From the NCBI RefSeq assembly GCF_900104725.1, contig NZ_LT629758.1, forward strand, positions 3,472,001 through 3,536,000: a stretch of DNA of 64,000 nt, written 5' to 3'. This document shows, in pieces, positions 15,153-22,733 of this stretch. This DNA is from Actinoplanes derwentensis (GTDB lineage Bacteria; Actinomycetota; Actinomycetes; Mycobacteriales; Micromonosporaceae). Position numbers and translations under genes: made by a program. Within the stretch, counting starts at the first letter, position 1; every line of letters starts with the position of its first letter. A model generated the notes under the pieces. It was given only the letters and a program-made list of their open reading frames with translations. It had not been told where the DNA came from and ran no database searches.

Positions 15153-16046
15153 TCAGCCGGCCAGGAAGTCCTCCAGGACCTCGGTGAACCGCGCCGGCTG
15201 TTCCTCGGCCGCGTAATGGCCGCAGTCGTCGATGACCACGCCGGTGACGTCGTCGGCCGCCAGTCGCATCGTCTCGGCGACCATCGCGCCGCTGTAGAGC
15301 GCGCCGCCGATGGCGAGCACCGGCAGCGTCAGCCTCGTCTTCCGACGCTGCTCGTTCTGCGCGATCGTCTCGTCCAGCGCCCGGTAGTACTCGAAACTCG
15401 CCCCCAGTCCACGCGGATCCGCGACGATCGCATCGACGTAGACATCGACGGCGTACGCGGGGATGGTGTCCGGGGTGGCGGCCTTCTTGGCGAACTGGTA
15501 ACCGAAGAAGAGCCGCTCTCGCCCCCGGACCAGTTCCTCGTTGAGGTCGGTGAGCCGGTTGAAGCCGAAGTGCCAGAGTCGCTGACTGGCCGCGGCCGGG
15601 CTGAAGAACGACGGGACCGGCGTGACACCGGGGATGACGGCGTCGACGACGGCGAGCCGGCCCACCCGCTCGGGGTGATCGGCAGCGAGGGCGTAGGCGG
15701 TCCACATGCCGATGTCGTGACCGACCACGTCGAACCGGTCGTGCCCGAGCGCGGCCATCAGCGCGACCATGTCGGCGGCAAGCGTCCCGGCGTCGTAGCC
15801 GCCCTCGGGCTTGCCGGAGAGCCCCGAACCGCGCGAGTCGACGGCGACGACGGTGTGCCTGCGGGCGAGTGCGGGCATCACTTCCCGCCAGGCGTACCAG
15901 GTCTGCGGCCACCCGCCGACCAGCAGCAACGGCGGGCCGTCCCCGCCGGTGACCGCGTGCAGCCGCAGCCCGTCCAGCTCCACGATCCGGCTGGTGAAGA
16001 CGCCGGTGAACCCATCGGGCAATCGCAGCGAACTCAAGGTCGTCAT
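15153..16046 (-). CDS. alpha/beta hydrolase, epoxide hydrolase/haloalkane dehalogenase-like
   Basis: 297 residues from ATG 16046; an ATG 18 bp upstream (16064) is possible but lies at the edge of the operator. The oxyanion-hole motif GGWPQTW, nucleophile elbow VVGHDIGMW (Asp nucleophile) and C-terminal DDCGHYAAEEQP (catalytic His) define the Asp-nucleophile branch of the fold, which includes epoxide hydrolases and dehalogenases. Substrate unknown. It is transcribed divergently from a TetR-type regulator 56 bp away, which very likely controls it. Confidence 0.85.
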   Translation of the reverse strand: MTTLSSLRLPDGFTGVFTSRIVELDGLRLHAVTGGDGPPLLLVGGWPQTWYAWREVMPALARRHTVVAVDSRGSGLSGKPEGGYDAGTLAADMVALMAALGHDRFDVVGHDIGMWTAYALAADHPERVGRLAVVDAVIPGVTPVPSFFSPAAASQRLWHFGFNRLTDLNEELVRGRERLFFGYQFAKKAATPDTIPAYAVDVYVDAIVADPRGLGASFEYYRALDETIAQNEQRRKTRLTLPVLAIGGALYSGAMVAETMRLAADDVTGVVIDDCGHYAAEEQPARFTEVLEDFLAG

Positions 16047-16065
16047 GCCGCCGACCTTACCCATG

Positions 16066-16083
16066 TTGGAACGATCAGTACAA
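16066..16083. promoter_or_regulatory. candidate TetR operator between hydrolase and tetR genes
   Basis: TTGGAACGATCAGTACAA is an imperfect 18-bp palindrome (12 of 18 positions symmetric, core GATC) in the 56-bp divergent intergenic region, suitable for a TetR dimer controlling both genes. Confidence 0.55.
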
Positions 16084-16102
16084 GATGAGTAAGCTGACGA
16101 AC

Positions 16103-16672
16103 ATGGCGGGCCGCAAACAATTCGACGTCGACGAGGCGCTGCGACGTGCGATGCACGTCTTCTGGCGCTGGGGTTACTCGGAAGCCTCCATCGACCGCCT
16201 GACCGAGGGCACCGGCCTGGGCCGGGGTTCGCTCTACGGCACCTTCGGCGACAAGAACACCCTTTTCCGAAAGAGCCTCCAGCGGTACGCGCAGACCTAC
16301 CACCCGTTGTACGACCAGGCACTGTCCGGCCCCCATTCGAACCCGAGCGCCGTGGTGGCCGCCTACCTGCAGGTCACCCTGAACCGCATCGCCGACCCGG
16401 CGGTTCCGGACGGCTGCCTGCTCACCGTGTCGGCGACACAGCTCCCAGCCCTCGATACGGAAAGCCAGGCGCTGGTCCACGCCATGATCGACGGTCTGCG
16501 GGCGATGCTGGAGCAGGCGTTGCGGGCGGCGGGCACCGGCGAGCAGGAGGCGGCCGAGCTGGCGTTGTGCACGCTGGCGACCAACAAGTCCCTGGCGGTG
16601 CTGAGCCGCGCCGGCTTCTCGAGCGACGACCTGGCAACCGTCGCCGCGGCCACCGCCCGCCGGAGCGGATGA
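16103..16672 (+). CDS. TetR-family transcriptional regulator
   Basis: 189 residues using ATG 16103, which gives the usual MAGRKQFDVDEALRRAM N-terminus; an ATG at 16085 would sit against the operator. The helix-turn-helix spans about 25-45 (ASIDRLTEGTGLGRGSLYGTFGDKNTLF), with the ligand-binding helical domain behind. A CLLT segment about 100 residues in places it in the TetR subgroup that often represses a divergent hydrolase or reductase. It probably controls the alpha/beta hydrolase gene and itself. Confidence 0.9.
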   Translation: MAGRKQFDVDEALRRAMHVFWRWGYSEASIDRLTEGTGLGRGSLYGTFGDKNTLFRKSLQRYAQTYHPLYDQALSGPHSNPSAVVAAYLQVTLNRIADPAVPDGCLLTVSATQLPALDTESQALVHAMIDGLRAMLEQALRAAGTGEQEAAELALCTLATNKSLAVLSRAGFSSDDLATVAAATARRSG

Positions 16673-16720
16673 GAAGGGGTCATACCTTCGGACTACGCAC
16701 GGTCATAAGCATCGGGTGGC

Positions 16721-19700
16721 ATGACACCAGTGAGCGGTCCGGTCCGCGAAGCGATTCAGCGGGGCGACCTCGATTGGCTCACCTCCCACCTGGGCGTCGA
16801 GGACTACCCACCGGCCGTTCTGAAACTGCTGCTCCGGCATGAGGATCCCCGGCTGCGGCACTGGGGCCTGAACCGTCTCGACGCGCGGCCCCTCGCCTCG
16901 CTCGCGGATCTACTCCCGCAGACCTTGGACGGGCCACCAGAGACGTCGCTGTTGCTGGCCCGGCTCCATCAGCGCCTCTGGTCGCACGTCTCACCACGAC
17001 GCCGTCCGCAGTGGCGCACCGCCGATTTGCCGCCCCGCGTGCAGATCGCCTGGCTGCGGGCCGAAATCGTCAACCACCCGGAAACCGTTCACCGCGAAAC
17101 GGTCGGCGAACTGCTCCATCAGGCGGCGGCCGGAATCACCACCGCCGACACGAACCGCCCCGGCGCCCTGATCAGGGAACTGATCACCAGCGGCAACCCG
17201 ATCCTGCACGACACGGCGTTGCGCCTGACCCGCGAGGCACTGCACGACGCGCTGCTGGCACCGGCCCGGGCCCGCGAACACCTGCTCCAGCTGCTGGACA
17301 GCCCGAACCCCGACGTGGCAGTCAGCGCATTGCGCGAACTCACCGAGCCGTGGTCCACGGCCACCCCACTCCCCCGGCAACGCCTGCACAGATTCCTCAC
17401 CGCAGGGCCTCGTGCACATGCCCACCGACCCGAATCCGCCGGACCCAACGGGCCGGCCGGAATTGAAGCCGTGATCTCGGCCGCGGCTCGGCATGGGCAT
17501 GGTGACCTGTTGTGGGAGATCGTCGCGGACGAGGTGACGCCGCCGCGAGCCCGGCAGGAAGCGATGCGGGCGCTGGGTGACCTGGCCGGGCGGGAGGACA
17601 TTCCCCGGATCACCGGTTTCGCCAGCACCGATCCGCTGCTGTTCGGCGGTTCGGCCGTCGCCGGGCTACGGGCGATGCACCGGCGCGGACTCTTCCCCAG
17701 CGGCGACGACGCGGCGGCCATCGTGGACCTCGCACTCGCCGACCATCGCATCTCCGCGGACGAGACCGCCGCGATCCTGTTCACCTGTCGGCACGAGGCG
17801 TTCCACGCGTTGGTGGCCGAGGACGCCGATGGTGTCGGGTGGCCTCGGCGGCTGGCGTTGCTGGTCGGGCTGGCTCGGCAAGGAAGCGGCGACCTGGCGA
17901 TCGGCGACGTCATCACTCGGCTGCTACCTGCGGCTTCTCGGCCGGAACCGTTCCTGGCCGCGATTCGGGCGCTGCGCCACCAGGGCGCCGAAGAGGCGGT
18001 CCTCGGCGCGCTGCCCCGGGCTCCCGAGGCGGCGCTGGATGCTCTCGAGGCCATCGGCGGTCAACGAACCGTTGACGTGCTGGCCGAAGGGCTCGGCCTC
18101 GACGATCCCGCAGCCGGGGAGATGGTGGCGCATCTGCGTTCGGTTCGGCATCGAGCGCTGGAACTGGTGTGGCATCTCGCTGATGATCCTGAGCGGCGGC
18201 GGCTGATTCTGGGGCGGCTCGATCCGCATGATCTTCCCGGGCGGATCGTGGCCGATCTCGGGGCCGCTGATCCTCGGGAACTGGCTCTGTTGAGTGCGGG
18301 TATCGACGCGGAGAAGCCGGTTCAGTCGCTGCTGACCCTGGCCCGCAACGGCGACGCCGGCACGCTGCCGGTCGTCGCCGACGTTCTGCTGCGGATCGTG
18401 GCTGACCTCGCGAACGGCGAACCCGCTGGCGGGGACGCCTGGGCCGGGGGTGAGCCGGTGGTGCCGCGTGAAGTCGTGGACGCTCTTCGTGCGCTCGGTG
18501 TCCGGCTGCACGACCGGGGGAAGTTGCGGCCGTTCGTTCTGCGGGAGGCGGGTACCGCTGTCGAAGCCGGTCATGCGCTCGTCGCGACCATCGCGCTGGA
18601 CCTGATCGACCGGGAGGATCTGACCGCGAAGGAGCTGGCCGTCCTGCTGGGCCTGTTGCGGGAGGTTCCGTACCCGGGCACCCACGCCCGGGTGCACCGG
18701 TTGCTGCGGCACCGGGACCGGCACGTACGCAAGCATGTGATCGCTCTGCTCGCCGCCGAGTCCACCGGCGGGGACGCCGAAGCCCTGTCGGCGAGTCTGA
18801 TCCGGTCGACTACCGCCCGCGATGCGCAGACCGTTCGGCAGGCGCTGCTCGCGCTCGGTGAGATCGGGGCTCCCTGGGCGGCACCGGCGATCGCCGCGGG
18901 CCTCGACCACCCCGCCATGAACGTCAAGAAAACCGCTGCCGAAGTCCTGATCCGGGCCGGGGCACCGGCGGCGGTGCCGAAGATGCTGTTCTGGCTCGGT
19001 CACCATGACAATCCGGGACTACGCGCTTCGCTTGTTCAGGCACTCCGGACGATCCTCGGTGATGCCTTCCCGGCCACTGTCCTGGCGGCAGCCGAGCAGG
19101 CCGACCACGACCGGCGCCGCGATCTGCTGCTCGGTGGACTAGACCGGTTGCTGTCGGCGCGCGCGGTCGACGCCTTGGCGCAACAGGGCTCACCGGTCGC
19201 GAACTCGCTGCTCACTCTGGTTGCCACGCAGCGAATCCACCTCGGCTCCGGAACTGTCGCAGACCTGTCGGCGCAGTTCACGGCCCACAACATCACCGCA
19301 CCGGCCGACCACACCGCGGCCAGCCGGACCAGCGACGACCTCACCGTGCTGGAACTGGGCGGGTGGGACACCGAGACCGCCTGCCGCATTCTGAACCGGC
19401 AGCCCGAACAGCTGAACGCCCAGCAGCTCGCCCGGTTGCGGCCGATGCTCGCCGACTGGCTCCGCCTGGCCGCTGCAGAGCCGTCGGCCTACCGGTTCGT
19501 CCTGCGGTTCTGTCCCGAGCCCTGGTCGGCTGACGAGATCACGACGTTCGCCCGAGCGACCGGCACCTTGATAGCCGGGCTGTGCGAGGCGAACCTTCTC
19601 CCGATCCTCGAAGCTGTCGCCCCGACGCTCAACGCCGTTCAGACACTCGACATCGCGGCCCGGATTCGGGCGCTCCCGACCACCGCCGCCGGGTACCGGT

Positions 19701-21298
19701 CTCCGCTCCCGCTGCTCCGCCGGTGCGGCGCGGTTCTGACCCGCGCCGACGTCGAACGTGCTCTCGCGGCGGCTCGCCTGGGCCCCGATCCGTGGCTGGC
19801 CGAATCAGCCGTCCTCCGCGACGCTTTCACCCCTTTCACCACGACTTCAGCCGCTCCGAAACCCACCGCAGGCGCAACCAGAGGCGTAGACAAGGGCGCA
19901 AGCAGAGACGCACGCGAGACAGGGGCGGAGGCCTGGCGGCTCGGATTGGAGACCGCCTCTCGTGCTCCGGAGACGTTCGCTGCATTCCGGGCCCGCGACG
20001 GCCATGCGGTTCCGGCCCGTGTTCGGCTCTCCACGCTGGCCGAGGTGTTCCCGGCAGCGGACCCGATGGTCCGCGAGGAGATCCTGGACTGGATGGAAAT
20101 CCTCCAGCCCATCGACGCACCGGCCTGGAACCTCACCGAGAGCGCCGAGCGGCCGACAAGCCTCCCCCGGACACCACAGGACGGCGATCTCGATCAGCCC
20201 CGCTCAGCCGCGCAATGTGATCGCCTGCTCGCCGACTTGGGCGCACCGGACACGATCCGGCGCAATGTCGCGGCTGAAGCACTGCGGGACTGGCCCGAAC
20301 CGGAGATCAGGCAGGCAGTGCTCAGTGCCGTTGTCCGGGGACAGGCCGACGTGTGGATCACCAAGGATCTGGCCCGGGAACTGACCTTCCTCGACGAATC
20401 CGAACTGCGGGCCGGCTCTCCCGCCAGGATCGCCGGGATGGCGAAGACACTCGACGCCGCCGACCTGCACCGGCTGCTTCCGTTACTGCTGGAGTGGTGG
20501 GAGCACGATGACAGCGCATCTGCCGAGCAGGCGCTGCGGCGTCTGCCCGCCGACACTCTCGCCGAGTCCCTGCGGAGCCGCCTCGACGCCGGTTCGTGGG
20601 GCTTCCTCGATCTGCTCGTCAACCGGCCGCTGGTGCGCACCGTGGCGCTGACCGAGACCTGCCGGCGGCTGCGTGCTGATGGGCGCGGCGATCTGGCCGA
20701 CTCACTGGTACTCACGGACGGTTCACTCCGTCGTACCCAAGCGGCTGGTGGTGAAAGCACCGCCCTCGCCGCGCTCCGAGAACGACCGGAACCCACCGCG
20801 AACCCGGCCGGACCGTCCCGCGACGCACTGTTCGCGCTGATCCGAACCGGTCACGGCGACCAGGTCCGACGGGCGCTCACCCAGCTCGCCGAGGCTCACG
20901 AGGACCGGCACCACAAGCCGGATCCCGAACTGGAAGACCTGTTCGCGGAGCTGCTGCGCCATCCGGAGTCACGGGTGCGAGCGCACGCTCACCGTCTGGG
21001 CCGCCGGCTGCTGGACCGGGCCGTCTACCTGCGGCACACCACGGTTCTGCTCGACGACGCAGAACCCGATGTGGTCCGGGCCGCGATCAGCACGCTCGGT
21101 CACGCGGGCTACGAGCCCTCGATCCCCGCGATTGTCGGCCTGCTGACCCACGCGCACGTCGCGGTCCGGCGGGCCGCCACCAACACTCTGATCAGGTTCG
21201 GTCCGGCGACGATCTCGGCTCTCCGGTACGCGTCCGGCCGGGCCCGCCCGGACAAGCGGCAGCACTACACGGCGGTGCTCGACCGGATCACCGGATGA
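16721..21298 (+). CDS. giant HEAT/ARM-repeat solenoid protein, 1525 residues
   Basis: A single uninterrupted gene. The protein is composed almost wholly of paired amphipathic helices of HEAT type; clear examples are near 690-800 (ARVHRLLRHRDRHVRKHVIA, LGEIGAPWAAPAIAAGL) and at the C-terminus (LGHAGYEPSIPAIVGLL, AVRRAATNTLIRFG). No signal peptide, membrane helix, kinase or nuclease motif is visible, so it is probably a cytosolic scaffold. A low-complexity linker near 1045-1070 splits it into two solenoid blocks and is encoded by locally atypical codons. It converges on the KaiC-like gene, ending 6 bp from it. Function unknown. The start is supported only by position; no strong ribosome-binding site is seen. 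Confidence 0.85.
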   Translation: MTPVSGPVREAIQRGDLDWLTSHLGVEDYPPAVLKLLLRHEDPRLRHWGLNRLDARPLASLADLLPQTLDGPPETSLLLARLHQRLWSHVSPRRRPQWRTADLPPRVQIAWLRAEIVNHPETVHRETVGELLHQAAAGITTADTNRPGALIRELITSGNPILHDTALRLTREALHDALLAPARAREHLLQLLDSPNPDVAVSALRELTEPWSTATPLPRQRLHRFLTAGPRAHAHRPESAGPNGPAGIEAVISAAARHGHGDLLWEIVADEVTPPRARQEAMRALGDLAGREDIPRITGFASTDPLLFGGSAVAGLRAMHRRGLFPSGDDAAAIVDLALADHRISADETAAILFTCRHEAFHALVAEDADGVGWPRRLALLVGLARQGSGDLAIGDVITRLLPAASRPEPFLAAIRALRHQGAEEAVLGALPRAPEAALDALEAIGGQRTVDVLAEGLGLDDPAAGEMVAHLRSVRHRALELVWHLADDPERRRLILGRLDPHDLPGRIVADLGAADPRELALLSAGIDAEKPVQSLLTLARNGDAGTLPVVADVLLRIVADLANGEPAGGDAWAGGEPVVPREVVDALRALGVRLHDRGKLRPFVLREAGTAVEAGHALVATIALDLIDREDLTAKELAVLLGLLREVPYPGTHARVHRLLRHRDRHVRKHVIALLAAESTGGDAEALSASLIRSTTARDAQTVRQALLALGEIGAPWAAPAIAAGLDHPAMNVKKTAAEVLIRAGAPAAVPKMLFWLGHHDNPGLRASLVQALRTILGDAFPATVLAAAEQADHDRRRDLLLGGLDRLLSARAVDALAQQGSPVANSLLTLVATQRIHLGSGTVADLSAQFTAHNITAPADHTAASRTSDDLTVLELGGWDTETACRILNRQPEQLNAQQLARLRPMLADWLRLAAAEPSAYRFVLRFCPEPWSADEITTFARATGTLIAGLCEANLLPILEAVAPTLNAVQTLDIAARIRALPTTAAGYRSPLPLLRRCGAVLTRADVERALAAARLGPDPWLAESAVLRDAFTPFTTTSAAPKPTAGATRGVDKGASRDARETGAEAWRLGLETASRAPETFAAFRARDGHAVPARVRLSTLAEVFPAADPMVREEILDWMEILQPIDAPAWNLTESAERPTSLPRTPQDGDLDQPRSAAQCDRLLADLGAPDTIRRNVAAEALRDWPEPEIRQAVLSAVVRGQADVWITKDLARELTFLDESELRAGSPARIAGMAKTLDAADLHRLLPLLLEWWEHDDSASAEQALRRLPADTLAESLRSRLDAGSWGFLDLLVNRPLVRTVALTETCRRLRADGRGDLADSLVLTDGSLRRTQAAGGESTALAALRERPEPTANPAGPSRDALFALIRTGHGDQVRRALTQLAEAHEDRHHKPDPELEDLFAELLRHPESRVRAHAHRLGRRLLDRAVYLRHTTVLLDDAEPDVVRAAISTLGHAGYEPSIPAIVGLLTHAHVAVRRAATNTLIRFGPATISALRYASGRARPDKRQHYTAVLDRITG

Positions 21299-21304
21299 CG
21301 AGTG

Positions 21305-22723
21305 TCAGCGCAGGTCCTGTTCCGCGCCGAAGGCATCACCGAGGGTGATTCCGGTGTCGGTGATCGAATATTCGCGGACGGACAGGTCATGGCGGCTGGC
21401 GCGGGCCTTGAGGATGGTGATCGCCTTCTTGATCCGCGAGTCGCCGCGCAGGTACTGCAGGAGCACCACGTTGTCGGACAGGTGGGTGACGCCGTTGTCG
21501 GACAGCCGGGCCGGGCCGAACAGGTCGGGCACCTCGAGGGTCATCAGCACGGTGACGCCGAGGCGGGAGCACCGCTGAACGAACGAGTAGAACATCTCCT
21601 GGAAGCGGCGGGTGTCGGGGGCGGCGTTCTGCAGGTCGCCGAGGCTGTCGATGACCAGGCGACGGATGCCGTCGCGCTGGACCCGGTCGAGGATCTCGTA
21701 CATCCATTCGTCGACGTAGAGATCGACCGGCACGTGGTGCACGACGTCCACCTCGCCGGGCCGCAGGGTCCAGCCGAAGCCGGCGGCGGTGCGGGCGAGC
21801 TGGACCGGGTTCTCCTGCATGGCGGCGAACAGGCCGCGTTCGCCGCGTTCGGTGCCGGCCCGCAGGAAGTGCAGGGCGGCGATGGTCTTGCCGACGCCGG
21901 GCGGCCCGGCGACCAGGGCTGATCCGCCAGGGTGGTAGCCGCCGCCGACGAGGTCGTCGAGGTTCGGGATGCCGGTGGACACCCGGTGGCCGTCGAGCTG
22001 GTACGGGGTCTCGGCGCCACCGTCGGCGAGGCGGGGGAACAGGTCGAGGCCGCGGTTCGACAACCGGTAGGCGTGCTGTCCGGACAGGAAGCCGCTGCCG
22101 CGCAGTTTCAGGACGGTCAGCACGCGCATGCGGCGTTCGGCCATCACGTTGGTGCCGAGCCGGATGATGGCGTCGGCGACCGCGAACTCGGCGCTCTCCC
22201 CGATCTCGGCGTCGGTGTATTCGCCGAGCCACAGGCTGGTGACCGGCTGCGCGGCGAGGCGGCTGCTCAGGTCGTTGAGGAAGCGCCGGAACTCGCCCTC
22301 GTCGGTGGCGTAACTGCGCAGCGCCTTGAAACTGTCGATCACCAGCACACCGGGGGTGTGCGCGGCGAGCAGGCCAGTGACGGTCTTGAGGAATCCGGGC
22401 AGGCCGTCGGCGGACAGGACGGCACCGGCATCGGCGTAGAACACCGCGCTGTTGACCAGGTCGATGTCGAAGAAGGTCAGTTCCTGGCCGTAGCGGATGA
22501 CCTTGTCGAGCGGTTCGGAGACGGTGGTGAGGTAGACGGCCGGGGAATGCTCGGTGGCGTTGGCGAAGACGTACTGCTGGGCCAGTAGGGTCTTGCCGCT
22601 GCCGGGTAGACCGGCCAGGACGGTGACCGAGTTCGCGGGCAGGCCGCCGCCGAACACCTCGTCGATCCGGGGATGGCCGCTGCCGACGCGGGCAACCGGA
22701 TAGGTCTCGACTACTTCGGTCAC
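21305..22723 (-). CDS. KaiC-like dual RecA-fold ATPase
   Basis: 472 residues, GTG start with GAGGAG 8 nt upstream overlapping the stop region of the PP2C gene. Two tandem KaiC domains: P-loop GLPGSGKT (38-45) with Walker B LVIDSF (127-132), and P-loop GPPGVGKT (273-280) with Walker B LVIDSL (356-361). The paired catalytic glutamates of cyanobacterial KaiC read SE (69-70) and QE (303-304), and the Ser-Thr autophosphorylation pair aligns with Thr413-His414. The CII end (VVLLQY, then ITILKARASRHD) is conserved. No kaiA or kaiB is present, so a clock is unlikely; with its operon partner it more likely acts as an ATP-driven signalling switch. Confidence 0.9.
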   Translation of the reverse strand: MTEVVETYPVARVGSGHPRIDEVFGGGLPANSVTVLAGLPGSGKTLLAQQYVFANATEHSPAVYLTTVSEPLDKVIRYGQELTFFDIDLVNSAVFYADAGAVLSADGLPGFLKTVTGLLAAHTPGVLVIDSFKALRSYATDEGEFRRFLNDLSSRLAAQPVTSLWLGEYTDAEIGESAEFAVADAIIRLGTNVMAERRMRVLTVLKLRGSGFLSGQHAYRLSNRGLDLFPRLADGGAETPYQLDGHRVSTGIPNLDDLVGGGYHPGGSALVAGPPGVGKTIAALHFLRAGTERGERGLFAAMQENPVQLARTAAGFGWTLRPGEVDVVHHVPVDLYVDEWMYEILDRVQRDGIRRLVIDSLGDLQNAAPDTRRFQEMFYSFVQRCSRLGVTVLMTLEVPDLFGPARLSDNGVTHLSDNVVLLQYLRGDSRIKKAITILKARASRHDLSVREYSITDTGITLGDAFGAEQDLR

Positions 22724-22733
22724 TGGGGGCTCC

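Noticed and set aside
21305..22723. Circadian clock KaiC
   Set aside because: No kaiA or kaiB, phosphosite pair and catalytic glutamate pairs altered; many bacteria carry KaiC-like ATPases unrelated to clocks.
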